Shown: piece by piece, positions 1 to 8,479 of the stretch
Layout of the letters: every line of letters begins with the position of its first letter
Numbering within the stretch: position 1 is the stretch's first letter
From: Pedobacter nototheniae
Lineage (GTDB): Bacteria; Bacteroidota; Bacteroidia; Sphingobacteriales; Sphingobacteriaceae
Length of the DNA: 64,000 bases
Reading direction: 5' to 3'
Assembly: GCF_004335085.1 (NCBI RefSeq)
Contig: NZ_RQRS01000001.1
Location: 1-64,000, forward strand
Made by a program: the position numbers and the translations under genes
Notes under the pieces: model-generated
Databases searched by the model: none
What the model was told of the DNA's origin: nothing
Seen by the model: the letters and a program-made list of their open reading frames with translations, nothing else

Positions 1-1
1 C

Positions 2-604
2 CTAGACAACTCTACAGCCATCTTTTTGAATTCATCATCAAATACCCTGTGTTTCATATTAGTCAAATTTAAAATTACTCCTTTAAATCTGCGAGATAAA
101 TGTCTCTACTCAAAGGTAGCAACTCCAATCATTGATCAGGATGTTACAGGCTTTTCCGGATCGCGCCTGCGTATAAGGCTGACTGATGATATCATGGCCG
201 GCAAGTTTATGATCCCTAAAGGCACCTACCTCTATGCAACTATTTCAGGCTTCTCTGCCCAAAGGGTTTCCTTGGTGATCTCATCGGTATTCCATGGCGG
301 GGAAATTCTGCCGGTAAATCTTCAGGTTTATGACAACGACGGAATGGCCGGTATTTATGTTCCATCATCCGCCTTTCGCGAATTTACCAGGGACATGAGC
401 AGTTCAAGCACGCAAGGGATTACCATACAGCAGATGGCGGAAAACAACAATCAACTCGTTATGGGGGTGCTTTCCAAGATGTTCCAGTCTACAACAACAG
501 CGGTAAACAAGTTGATCCGGTCCAATAAGGTCAAGGTCAGATACAATACCCAGGTTTATCTCATTGATCCCAATGAGCTTAAAAGAAAACAACAATCTTA
601 TTAG
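2..604 (+). CDS. traM: Conjugative transposon TraM-like protein, C-terminal part (partial)
   Basis: The reading frame is open to the left edge, so the gene is probably cut by the window; a TTG at 26 could serve as a start but nothing favours it. The segment around residues 45 to 130 (from position 2) has the pattern seen in TraM of Bacteroides-type conjugative transposons: an invariant-looking 'SGSRLRIRL..D', then 'IPKGTYLYA' and 'VYDNDGMAGIYVP'. TraM belongs to the cell-envelope-spanning part of the type IV secretion machine. The next gene, 6 bases downstream, is TraN, the usual order. The first 35 or so residues look poor in family features, so a sequence change near the edge is possible. 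Confidence 0.6.
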   Translation, partial: LDNSTAIFLNSSSNTLCFILVKFKITPLNLRDKCLYSKVATPIIDQDVTGFSGSRLRIRLTDDIMAGKFMIPKGTYLYATISGFSAQRVSLVISSVFHGGEILPVNLQVYDNDGMAGIYVPSSAFREFTRDMSSSSTQGITIQQMAENNNQLVMGVLSKMFQSTTTAVNKLIRSNKVKVRYNTQVYLIDPNELKRKQQSY

Positions 605-610
605 AATTTC

Positions 611-1450
611 ATGAAAAAAATATTGTTCCTAGCTCAAATTTTCCTGAGCTCACTGGCCCTTTATGCGCAAGTGCCACACTCAGTTACCGTTGCCGATATT
701 CCGGTAATCGGAATATCGGGTTCAGTTTCTATCCACTTCATCTCGCCAGAGAAAATTTCCTATGTAGACCTATCCAGCAGTTCGCTGATTGGTGACCTTC
801 CGGAAAAGAACATTCTCAGGATCAAGGCGATTCCAGACTCTGTTGCCGCTCTTTTCTCCAGCGGCGATGCTGGCCTGGTTACCATTGTCGGAGAAACCTT
901 TATTGCACAATACAGACTCTCCTTTTTATCGCCTGCTAGTCCCGAGCTGGTTTCCACACAAATCGATATCCTGCCAACCTATATGAGATCCATTGATATT
1001 TCGGGGATAGGATTATCACAGAACGAAATGAAGAGCAATGCGCTTTCCCTGCTAAAGCGCAGAGGGGATTCCCGAATTAAAAAAGAATCAGCTTTCGGGA
1101 TATCACTGGTGGTAAACCGGGTTTATACCCTTGGCGATTGCATCCTTCTTGACCTGAGCTTCCATAACTCGACAAATCTCACCTTTGATGTCGACGAGCT
1201 CAGGTTTAAGATAGCGGACAGAAAGATCAATAAATCTACCAATGTCCAGTCCATAGAATTAAAGCCGGTTTTTCAGCTTTATCCCTTTGAAAGATTTTCG
1301 AAATCCTATCGTAATATTTATTTCATTAAAAAAACCACCTTTCCCGGTGACAAGGAATTCAGTATTGAATTATCGGAAAAGCAGATTTCCGGAAGAAATC
1401 TTCGCGCTTCATTAACTTACTCCGATATCCTAAACGCCGACACCTTTTAA
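611..1450 (+). CDS. traN: Conjugative transposon TraN protein (DUF4138-like)
   Basis: This 279-residue protein begins with a clear signal peptide (hydrophobic residues 3 to 18, ending ALYAQ) and so acts in the periplasm or outer membrane. After it comes a beta-rich domain beginning around residue 25 ('SVSIHFISPEKISYVDLSSS'), where TraN proteins read '..THLIFPSPIKYVDLGS'. A later 'VLRIKA'-like element and a C-terminal beta-sandwich also fit. TraN is an outer-membrane-associated part of the Bacteroidota conjugation apparatus. It lies between TraM and the coupling protein in a tight plus-strand operon. The assignment rests on pattern and order, not on a search. Confidence 0.72.
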   Translation: MKKILFLAQIFLSSLALYAQVPHSVTVADIPVIGISGSVSIHFISPEKISYVDLSSSSLIGDLPEKNILRIKAIPDSVAALFSSGDAGLVTIVGETFIAQYRLSFLSPASPELVSTQIDILPTYMRSIDISGIGLSQNEMKSNALSLLKRRGDSRIKKESAFGISLVVNRVYTLGDCILLDLSFHNSTNLTFDVDELRFKIADRKINKSTNVQSIELKPVFQLYPFERFSKSYRNIYFIKKTTFPGDKEFSIELSEKQISGRNLRASLTYSDILNADTF

Positions 1451-1459
1451 TGTTTCATT

Positions 1460-3502
1460 ATGGAAGAAAGCAAGGAACAACAGAGCCTGCACCGCTTCCT
1501 TCAGTTTGCCATTTATCTAGCCCTTTTGCTAGATGTGCTCATGTTTGTCTATGCAACTAAGCTGTTAACTGATTCTGGTGCAGAGAAAATCGGGCTCGCC
1601 AGGTTTCTAGTGCGCATGTCACGGATTATTATTTACCAGCACCCGCTCTACAGCCGGTTTTTCTCGTTGTTGCTTATCTCGCTGGTTTCAATCGGGACAC
1701 TGAGCAAAAAAGAAAAAGATCTTGATGCTAAAACAGCGATCATTTATCCGCTCGTGTTGGGATTAGTCTTAATGGCGGCCAGTATCTTTTTTTTTGGTGA
1801 AAAGGGGACTGCGGTTTTTTATCTGACCAGCTGGCAGGATATCGGGTATATCTTTTTATTGTTGATAGGTACGATCCTGGTGCACCTAGCGATGGATAAT
1901 GTTTCCAAGATTATCAGCTCTTCTTTAGGTAAGGATAAGTGGAATACCGAAGAAGAATCCTTTATGCAGGCAAGAAAGCCTGTAAACGGACCATTTGCAG
2001 TTACCATCCCCTCACTTTTTTATTACCGCAAGAAAGTACATTCGGGCTTCATTAACATAGAGAACATCTTTCGCGGAACGCTTTTGATCGGGACCCCGGG
2101 CTCGGGCAAGAGTTTTGGCATTGTTATGCCCTTTATCCGGCAGCTTATCTTTAAGGAATTCTGTATCTGCTGTTATGACTTTAAGTTTCCCGACCTGGGT
2201 CAGATCGCCTATTACCATTATCTGCTGGGTAAAAAGCAGGGCAGGCTCTCAGGCTTTGATTTTCATGTCATCAACTTAACCCAGGTAGAGCGAAGCAGGA
2301 GGATAAATGTATTAAGACCAGATTACATAGTAACGCTCGCCGATGCTGGCGAAACAGCGGAAGCCCTGGTTGAAGCCTTGAAAAAAGGGGATAAATCCGG
2401 TGGTAGCGATCAGTTCTTTACCCAGAGTGCGGTAAATTTTCTTTCTTCCTGCATTTATTTCTTTTCTCAGTACCAGGGAGGGAAGTATTCTACTTTTCCG
2501 CACGTACTTTCATTTTTGAACTGCAGTTATGAGCAGATTTTTTCGGTGCTATTTTCCAATCCTGAGCTTGGGAGCTTACTTTCTCCATTTGCCACTGCAT
2601 GGCAGGCTAAAGCTTTCAACCAGCTAGAGGGGCAGATAGGAACGCTAAAGGTATTCATCTCCCGCTTAGCTACTAAAGAGACGTTCTGGGTTTTTTCCGC
2701 GGATGATTTCAACTTAAAGATTTCATCCCGGGCGGAGCCCTCTATATTAGTCCTTGCCAATGACCCCAATACACAGAATATCAATTCCGCCTGCTATTCT
2801 GTGGTGCTCAACAGGCTGACCAGGCTTATCAACTCTAAAGGAAACCGGCCCTCGGCCTTGATTATCGATGAGCTGCCAACCTTATTTGTGCACCGCATTG
2901 AAAATCTAATTGCCACTGCCAGATCAAATAAGGTAGCGGTTCTCATGGGACTCCAGGAGCTTCCACAGTTTCAGCAGCAATATGGAAAGGATACCGCAAC
3001 CACCATTACCTCGGTAGTAGGGAATGTACTTTCTGGCTCGGTAAGGAACAAGGAAACGCTCGAATGGCTGGAGCGGCTTTTTGGGAAAGTTAAGCAACAG
3101 TCGGAGAGCTTGTCCATTGATAGAACCAAGACATCGGTGTCGCTCTCGGAAAAACTAGAATCGCTGATTCCTGCAGGTAAGATCGCATCATTGAAGGCCG
3201 GAGAGCTCGTTGGTATGCTTGCAGCGGATGCGGTAGAAGAATATACCGGAAAATTTGATACCTCGGCGATCAACTGCAGGGTGAATCTTGATATGGAGGC
3301 ATTAGCTACAGAGGAAAAAGCTTACCCTGATATGCCGTTGTATTATGATTTCGCAGGAAAAAAGGATGAGATTCTCCGTAAAAACTTCATGCGCATAAAT
3401 GATGAAATACAGGTATTGGTTAAAAAATTCAGAACCGAGGCTGCCGTCCCAAAAAATGGGGAAAGTCCCAAAGCCTCCATGGCAGGCGGAATGAAGAGAT
3501 AA
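1460..3502 (+). CDS. mobC: Type IV coupling protein, VirD4/TraG family (MobC-like)
   Basis: This 680-residue inner-membrane ATPase links the relaxosome to the secretion channel during conjugation. Several hydrophobic segments occupy residues about 12-35, 62-80, 92-112 and 127-147. A Walker A motif GTPGSGKS lies at residues 211-218, followed by 'CYDFKFPDLG'. A Walker B 'LIIDELP' with Asp470 and Glu471 is present. The length and the four-helix N-terminus match the Bacteroides MobC type of coupling protein (YWFCY/TraG family). It starts 9 bases after TraN, which is a less usual place than next to mobA/mobB. The symbol is by family resemblance; the coupling-protein role is firm. Confidence 0.85.
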   Translation: MEESKEQQSLHRFLQFAIYLALLLDVLMFVYATKLLTDSGAEKIGLARFLVRMSRIIIYQHPLYSRFFSLLLISLVSIGTLSKKEKDLDAKTAIIYPLVLGLVLMAASIFFFGEKGTAVFYLTSWQDIGYIFLLLIGTILVHLAMDNVSKIISSSLGKDKWNTEEESFMQARKPVNGPFAVTIPSLFYYRKKVHSGFINIENIFRGTLLIGTPGSGKSFGIVMPFIRQLIFKEFCICCYDFKFPDLGQIAYYHYLLGKKQGRLSGFDFHVINLTQVERSRRINVLRPDYIVTLADAGETAEALVEALKKGDKSGGSDQFFTQSAVNFLSSCIYFFSQYQGGKYSTFPHVLSFLNCSYEQIFSVLFSNPELGSLLSPFATAWQAKAFNQLEGQIGTLKVFISRLATKETFWVFSADDFNLKISSRAEPSILVLANDPNTQNINSACYSVVLNRLTRLINSKGNRPSALIIDELPTLFVHRIENLIATARSNKVAVLMGLQELPQFQQQYGKDTATTITSVVGNVLSGSVRNKETLEWLERLFGKVKQQSESLSIDRTKTSVSLSEKLESLIPAGKIASLKAGELVGMLAADAVEEYTGKFDTSAINCRVNLDMEALATEEKAYPDMPLYYDFAGKKDEILRKNFMRINDEIQVLVKKFRTEAAVPKNGESPKASMAGGMKR

Positions 3503-3538
3503 ACAAACTATTTTTTTTCAATCTTAAAATCAATTTTT

Positions 3539-3961
3539 ATGGAAGAATTAACCGGCCGGCTTGTGGTGGTACATCCCCAGCTGACAACAGATCCTGTTTC
3601 CAGACAGGGTCAGATAGGTGTAATTGCAATAGCGGATCTTCAAAAAGATAACATTAGCGTCGGCTTTGGTGGTGGTCCACTTGGCAGGTATTCCTCAGAT
3701 GCCCTCCTTGTGCTAAAGGATAAAAGGGAGCTTTATCAGGATATTATGACCGGGGTAAAGGATATGGATGCCGGTACTTTTAAAGACCTGCTCGATATTA
3801 ATATGAAACAGGAGTATTCAGATTATGGTCACATTTCTGCTGCGATGAAGATTGCTATCGAAAATCAAGAGGTGATGAAAAGGAGCATGATTTCCCTGGA
3901 GGACTATATTTCACGAAATCACAATATAAATGTCAGCGAAGCGGTTTCTTTTGAGCGTTAG
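3539..3961 (+). CDS. Conserved hypothetical ICE protein, 140 residues
   Basis: I do not recognise a named family. The protein is soluble, with no signal peptide or membrane segment. It opens with a beta-rich half ('GRLVVVHPQL', 'GQIGVIAIADL', 'ISVGFGGGPLGRYSSDALLVL'), which suggests a small barrel. A helical half follows, from about residue 60. Its last 32 bases overlap the start of the M23 peptidase gene, so the two are probably translated together. The position between coupling protein and peptidase suggests an accessory role in transfer, but no function can be assigned. Confidence 0.7.
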   Translation: MEELTGRLVVVHPQLTTDPVSRQGQIGVIAIADLQKDNISVGFGGGPLGRYSSDALLVLKDKRELYQDIMTGVKDMDAGTFKDLLDINMKQEYSDYGHISAAMKIAIENQEVMKRSMISLEDYISRNHNINVSEAVSFER

Positions 3962-4568
3962 GCTTTTGGCAGGCGTACTTCTCATTTTTGTTTGCTCTTC
4001 TCTATCCTGCTACTCCCAAATCTCCTTGCCTTTGAATTCAATAAAGGTAAATAGCGCTTTTGGTAAAAGGATACATCCTGTTACCCATTTTGCGGATTTC
4101 CATCGTGGCATTGATCTTCACGCAAGAAATGAGCCTGTATTTTCTTTTCTTACCGGAAAGGTATCCGGCGTAGGCTTTAATCCAATTCTGGGAAAATTTA
4201 TAAGGATTGATCATTCAGGCCTTGAAAGCATATATGGCCACCTCTCCATTATTCTGGTTCGAAAGGGCGAGGAAGTCCGTTCTGGGGAAGTTATAGCGGT
4301 TACGGGATCTACCGGTAGGGTGACTGGCGAACACCTGCACTTTAGTTTGCGCATCGGGGGAGTCTACATCGATCCTGTAAACTTTATTCTTCGCTACTAT
4401 AAAGTAGCCAAAATTAATCAAATAAATTTTATGGAAAATTCAGCCTATTTGACCCTAAGGCAAAAACTGGAACTACTCGCGATGGTAGAGGAAGTGGAAC
4501 TGAATCAGGACGAGGCCTGGGTTTACGGAATTGGTTTTGCGGATACGGAGGAAGAGCAAGATGGATAA
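3930..4568 (+). CDS. Secreted M23-family metallopeptidase (conjugation-associated)
   Basis: This 212-residue protein has a signal peptide (hydrophobic about residues 8-26, ending SCYSQ) and a single LytM/M23 domain. The zinc site is visible: HRGID with His58 and Asp62, and HLH with His135 and His137, preceded by 'GSTGRVTGEHLHFSLR'. Such enzymes cut peptidoglycan cross-links and open the wall for the conjugation channel. An extra helical tail of about 55 residues follows the catalytic domain. The gene starts inside the end of the preceding gene (32-base overlap) and its own end overlaps the ArdC start by 8 bases, pointing to one co-translated operon. Confidence 0.87.
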   Translation: MSAKRFLLSVRLLAGVLLIFVCSSLSCYSQISLPLNSIKVNSAFGKRIHPVTHFADFHRGIDLHARNEPVFSFLTGKVSGVGFNPILGKFIRIDHSGLESIYGHLSIILVRKGEEVRSGEVIAVTGSTGRVTGEHLHFSLRIGGVYIDPVNFILRYYKVAKINQINFMENSAYLTLRQKLELLAMVEEVELNQDEAWVYGIGFADTEEEQDG

Positions 4569-5775
4569 AAAAGATGTTCATAAACCCCTGCACGTTCAGG
4601 TTGCCGAGAAAGTAATTGAGGCACTCCGCGCCGGAACCGCACCCTGGCAGATTCCATGGGATTCAGCGGGCATTCCTCTTTTAATGCCTTACAATTTTCA
4701 GAGCGGCAATAGATACAAGGGAATCAACGCGCTATCACTTTTGATGGCAGGTAGGGAAGATCCAAGATGGATGACCTACAGGCAGGCAGAGGAAAGCGGA
4801 ATGCAGGTGAGAAAGGGAGAGAAATCCATGCCCATCCAGTTCGTTAAAACAAGTGATGAGCGAACCAGGCGCGACGCTTCAGGAAAGGTTATGCATGATG
4901 AGCTCGGAAAGCCCATAAAGGAAACAAGGGAACTTCCCCATGCCATTGTTCGCAATGCTTACGTGTTTAATGCCGCTCAGATCGAGGGCATGCCCAAACT
5001 GGAAAGAGAAAAGCCAGGCACGAAGTGGGCACCGGTTGAGCGAGCAGAGAATCTCATTGCCTCCTCAGGCGCAGTAATTTTTCACCAATATTCCGCAAAT
5101 GCCTTTTATGACCCAAAAAGGGATGCTATTACGCTTCCCTACAAGGACTGGTTTTCTGAAAGCCACAAATATTATGCTACACTGCTCCACGAACTGGGAC
5201 ACTGGACGGGGCATCCAGACCGGTTGAACCGAGACATGGGTAAAGGCTTTGGGGATGCGAGCTATGCCAGGGAGGAACTCAGAGCAGAAATCGCTTCGAT
5301 GCTTATTGGACAGGAACTTGGTATAGGCCATGACCCGGGACAGCATTATGCCTATGTGGAAAGCTGGATATCGATTCTGGAGAACAATCCTTTTGAGATC
5401 TTTTCTGCTTCCATGGATGCCGAGCGTATTCTTGGCTATATCATGGATATAGAAAGAAAGCAGGAGATTACCGATGAAAAGGTTTCCCTGAATGCGATGC
5501 AGCCTGCTCCCGGAAAAGCTTCTGGGTATCTCACCACGGGAGATAAGATTCCATATAACGGATCGGTCTATGAGGTTCTAGGCCATTTAAAACAGGGAAG
5601 GCTGAAGATGCATGAAAGCCTGAACGGCAATGCATTTACATTGGGCCGGGAAGATAAACTCTACGCAGCGCTTTTATATCTCAAACGCGAAATGGGTGCT
5701 GAGTTTCAAAATGAGAAGCACGCTAACCAAATTGGCGAAGCTGTGAACCAATCACATCTTGATTTAAACAGATAA
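4561..5775 (+). CDS. ardC: ArdC-family antirestriction protein (zincin-like)
   Basis: The 404-residue product has an ArdC N-terminal single-strand-DNA-binding domain (about residues 8-130: 'VIEALRAGTAPWQIPW', 'RYKGINALSLL', 'YRQAEESGMQVRKGEKS'). A zincin-like peptidase domain with HELGHWTGH at residues 210-218 follows. Known ArdC proteins protect incoming DNA from host restriction during conjugation, which fits this location. The frame could begin at 4531, but the ATG at 4561 starts the conserved domain and overlaps the previous gene by only 8 bases, so I chose it. A C-terminal extension of about 100 residues has no recognised domain. Confidence 0.88.
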   Translation: MDKKDVHKPLHVQVAEKVIEALRAGTAPWQIPWDSAGIPLLMPYNFQSGNRYKGINALSLLMAGREDPRWMTYRQAEESGMQVRKGEKSMPIQFVKTSDERTRRDASGKVMHDELGKPIKETRELPHAIVRNAYVFNAAQIEGMPKLEREKPGTKWAPVERAENLIASSGAVIFHQYSANAFYDPKRDAITLPYKDWFSESHKYYATLLHELGHWTGHPDRLNRDMGKGFGDASYAREELRAEIASMLIGQELGIGHDPGQHYAYVESWISILENNPFEIFSASMDAERILGYIMDIERKQEITDEKVSLNAMQPAPGKASGYLTTGDKIPYNGSVYEVLGHLKQGRLKMHESLNGNAFTLGREDKLYAALLYLKREMGAEFQNEKHANQIGEAVNQSHLDLNR

Positions 5776-5784
5776 AAGAAATTT

Positions 5785-6585
5785 ATGAAAAATATAATTA
5801 TCGAGGAGGCCCTGCCCGTTGCAGAGCTATCCAGGCTAGGGCTATACGACGGGACCAGGTACTTATTGGACGACACAGACATTGCTGCACTTCTTTCGGG
5901 CAGGAGAACTTCTTTAGTGAACCTACAGAATCTGGTCAGCGAGGCTTTTGTTATTGATAGCCTGGATGCTAAGCTATCCTTAAACCTAAATGAAGATAGT
6001 CTCCACGAGATAAAATTGCATCCTATTTACAAGGAGCCGAAACTGTCTCCGGATTTATTGGATGTTGAAGCTGATGCGCTGGTCGCAGGAGAGGTTAAGA
6101 ATATTGCAAAACCCATTAATTTTCCTGATGGCACAAGTAGGACTCTCGTATTTGAATATGATAGTGAAACCAGGGAGTTCATTTCCTATGATCCAAAAGG
6201 GGTAGAGGTTCCATTTCAGATCAACGGAGAGAAACTAGATGTAAAGAAAAGTAAGGATTTTGCCCTAGGACGCATTGTGCAGCTAATCGATGGGACGATG
6301 ATTCAGCATAGGGCCAGTGAGCCCAAGGGGATCGTAGCCAGCCGTACAGCACTTATCTTAACTTTTTTGAAAGACGGTAAAGCCGCGGGTTTTTTATTAA
6401 AAGATCTCGCTCCCATAATGGATTCAAGTATTCATCAGACTCCCTTTTCACCAGGCTTTGAATCAGCATTCCTGGAAATGAAAAAAAACGATGGCGCAAT
6501 TTCAGACGAGATGTTGCAGCAGAGAGAACTCGATGAGTTCAAAAACGAGTATAGCCGCGGCTATAGTCATAGCATATCCAGATAA
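5785..6585 (+). CDS. DUF4099/DUF3945-like ICE protein
   Basis: The 266-residue protein starts with 'ALPVAELSRLGLYDG' and 'DIAALLSGRRTSLV', the pattern of the DUF4099 domain found in Bacteroidota conjugative elements. A basic-to-acidic segment follows around residues 95-200, reminiscent of DUF3945 ('GRIVQLIDGTMIQHRAS'). No catalytic motif or membrane segment is visible. Proteins with these domains sit near mobilisation and topoisomerase genes in many elements, and their function is unknown. It starts 9 bases after ardC and is probably in the same transcript. A perfect 16-base palindrome lies in its last codons. Confidence 0.65.
   Translation: MKNIIIEEALPVAELSRLGLYDGTRYLLDDTDIAALLSGRRTSLVNLQNLVSEAFVIDSLDAKLSLNLNEDSLHEIKLHPIYKEPKLSPDLLDVEADALVAGEVKNIAKPINFPDGTSRTLVFEYDSETREFISYDPKGVEVPFQINGEKLDVKKSKDFALGRIVQLIDGTMIQHRASEPKGIVASRTALILTFLKDGKAAGFLLKDLAPIMDSSIHQTPFSPGFESAFLEMKKNDGAISDEMLQQRELDEFKNEYSRGYSHSISR
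6550..6565. repeat. Perfect 16-bp palindrome near the end of the DUF4099-like gene
   Basis: The sequence TATAGCCGCGGCTATA reads the same on both strands. It lies 20 bases before the stop codon of the preceding gene. It could be a protein-binding site, a small cruciform or a translational pause hairpin. No T-tract follows, so it is not a typical terminator. Confidence 0.5.
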
Positions 6586-6587
6586 AT

Positions 6588-7037
6588 ATGGACAGAGAAT
6601 GGGTTATGTGCGATGGTTTCGCATACCTGATTCCTTACGGGCTGCCAGAGATATGTATCCGTACCGTTTATCTTTTTTATGAAAAAAGGGATTGTCTAAA
6701 AGTTCTATCAGATGCTACCTCAGTCAAATTTCGGGATGCCGCGCTGGCAACGTTTGGTTTTCTTGCTCTTCCGGAAGGTATAATACGCATCAGCTTGGTA
6801 TTTCCCAATGCGAAATTCGTGACTGTATTCGGAGATGATCTGCCTGCAATCGTATTAACCTGTAAGATTTCGCTATGGCTGAAAGGATTTGACGCAACTT
6901 TTCTGGTTTTATCCCATCATGTGATTTTCACTTTTAAGTCATGCGAATTTTCATGTGCGGAATCACTCTTTTCACTTAATAGGTTTTGTAAGATCACCGG
7001 ATTTAGGACTAATCTAAGGCCTTTGCAAATCCGGTAA
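6588..7037 (+). CDS. Uncertain hypothetical ORF, 149 residues
   Basis: This is the only sizeable frame in the stretch between two better genes, beginning 2 bases after the previous stop codon. The translation is unusually rich in Phe, Leu and Cys and resembles no family I know. Its last 40 residues look like an out-of-frame translation. A 86-residue frame on the minus strand overlaps its end. It may be a real short element gene, a decayed gene, or not coding at all. I keep it because the operon would otherwise have a gap of about 460 bases. Confidence 0.35.
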   Translation: MDREWVMCDGFAYLIPYGLPEICIRTVYLFYEKRDCLKVLSDATSVKFRDAALATFGFLALPEGIIRISLVFPNAKFVTVFGDDLPAIVLTCKISLWLKGFDATFLVLSHHVIFTFKSCEFSCAESLFSLNRFCKITGFRTNLRPLQIR

Positions 7038-7048
7038 AATCCATTCCC

Positions 7049-7366
7049 ATGATTCCAGAAATTTTCAAACAGGATATAGGTCTCGATATCCGCGTATTCG
7101 GATTCGATGTCAATGTCAATTATGTGTACAACTGGCCCAGCAAAAGAAATGATGAAAAAGAGCCAACCGTTGTACACCTGGAGTTTCGCTCAGATTCCAA
7201 TATTATATCCAGCACCGGCTACCGGTCACATTTTCTCTTTTCTGCTTTTTTAAAGGATTGCGGATATGCGTCCATCGAGGAACTGGCAGTCTCCCTTGGC
7301 GAACACCTCGCCCGGGAAAATGGCTATAGCCCTCCCCAGCCTGAGCAACAGCTTAGCCTATTTTGA
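7049..7366 (+). CDS. Hypothetical ICE protein, 105 residues
   Basis: The small soluble protein has an alternating beta pattern ('DIGLDIRVFGFDVNVNYVYNWP', 'TVVHLEFRSDSN') followed by a helical part. It ends in 'PPQPEQQLSLF', a tail that resembles a short clamp-binding or SSB-like peptide, although this is only a resemblance. No catalytic residues or membrane segments are seen. It has good codon structure, lies 20 bases before the next gene, and probably belongs to the same transcript. Function unknown. Confidence 0.6.
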   Translation: MIPEIFKQDIGLDIRVFGFDVNVNYVYNWPSKRNDEKEPTVVHLEFRSDSNIISSTGYRSHFLFSAFLKDCGYASIEELAVSLGEHLARENGYSPPQPEQQLSLF

Positions 7367-7386
7367 TTAATTAATAACATATTCTT

Positions 7387-8250
7387 ATGAATGAACAAAA
7401 TTTAGATTATCTAAAAAAGAGCCTGGATTATCTGGGCTTTGGAACAAAACTCAACGATGTTCTTGAATCAGCAATTTCCAGGGAACTCCCTGCTTTCACC
7501 CTCGGAGTTACGCAAAGCTACACATCTGCCAACGCCAAAAAGAATCCTGCAATTGGTTCCGATCAGGTCAGGTTCATGCTGAACTTCAACCGCTCCAAGC
7601 AGAGCGATATGTATTTTCTGAACGATTATGAGGTAACTCTGAATAAGGCCGGAAGTGCCTTGCCTATCAGACAAGTCTTTGATCTGGAAAGGGACAATCG
7701 GATTACGGCGCTACAGGCCTATAAACTACTCTCTGGGAACTCACTTGAACGGGATGTTTACACCAAATTGGAAAACAGTGAGGGTTCGGAAAAGAAAAAG
7801 GTTTGGTTTAAGCTCAACCTTGATATTCAGGATGCCTACGGGAATCATCCCCTGAAAAAATTCTACCCCGAATTCAAGTTTGAGCTATCTGATGCCATAG
7901 ACAAATATCCGTTCAAGGGTCTTACTGAACTTGGAAAGGATGGTATGATGAAAATGCTGAGAAGTGGCCATCTGGCACCGGCCGAGATGATGGTGGGTAA
8001 GAAAGCCGTTGCTGTAATGGTAACCGCGAATCCCCAGTTTAAGGGACTTGATGTTTATGATAAGAACATGGCCATTATCCGCCAGGATGAAATCTTTCCT
8101 AAAAAAGAAGAGCAAAAAGAAAGCACGGCCTCGGCTGAGCAAAGAACTTCCCAAAAAAGCGAAATCGATGCCAGCAATACAGAAGAGCGGTTTCCCTGGG
8201 AAAACCAGCGGGATGGTGATACCTCCCAAAGCGAGGAAATAGGAAGATAA
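7387..8250 (+). CDS. Conserved ICE protein of unknown function, 287 residues
   Basis: The pattern 'NLDYLKKSLDYLGFG..L...L', 'RFMLNFNRSKQSDMYFLNDYEVTL', 'ITALQAYKLLSGN' and 'NPQFKGLDVYDKNM' matches a conserved protein commonly carried by Bacteroidota conjugative elements, from my memory of such loci. The first 235 residues look folded. The last 50 are charged and probably disordered, ending near 'RFPWENQRDGD'. There is no signal peptide or catalytic motif. It may act in element DNA processing, given its usual company, but that is an inference. Confidence 0.68.
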   Translation: MNEQNLDYLKKSLDYLGFGTKLNDVLESAISRELPAFTLGVTQSYTSANAKKNPAIGSDQVRFMLNFNRSKQSDMYFLNDYEVTLNKAGSALPIRQVFDLERDNRITALQAYKLLSGNSLERDVYTKLENSEGSEKKKVWFKLNLDIQDAYGNHPLKKFYPEFKFELSDAIDKYPFKGLTELGKDGMMKMLRSGHLAPAEMMVGKKAVAVMVTANPQFKGLDVYDKNMAIIRQDEIFPKKEEQKESTASAEQRTSQKSEIDASNTEERFPWENQRDGDTSQSEEIGR

Positions 8251-8273
8251 TCCTTTGTAACAGCAAAGAAAAA

Positions 8274-8474
8274 ATGAGAAAGCTTTTAGCTAAGATAGAC
8301 CGCATCCGCGCAAGCGGATGGGTTACCCTTGATCTCAAGGAAGATCACCCGCTACATAACTTAAACGGCAAGCGCTATCATGTGGAAAGTATGGCCACGC
8401 CCGATATCAAGTGCAGGGTGTCGGTAATGGTTGAGGGGAAAAAAGTTGATTTAAGCATTGACGACTTGTATTAG
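8274..8474 (+). CDS. Small hypothetical protein, 66 residues
   Basis: The short basic protein contains 'GWVTLDLKEDHPLHNLNGKRYHVESM' and 'CRVSVMVEGKKVDLSIDDLY', a pattern suggesting a compact beta-barrel. It begins 23 bases after the preceding gene and ends 5 bases before the methylase gene, so a shared operon is likely. An AAAGAAAAA tract precedes the ATG. It could be a partner of the methylase, but no function is recognised. Confidence 0.6.
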   Translation: MRKLLAKIDRIRASGWVTLDLKEDHPLHNLNGKRYHVESMATPDIKCRVSVMVEGKKVDLSIDDLY

Positions 8475-8479
8475 AATTT

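Noticed and set aside
6917-7177. 86-residue frame on the minus strand across two plus-strand genes
   Set aside because: It overlaps the 105-residue plus-strand gene, shows no family features, and all other genes in the element run on the plus strand.
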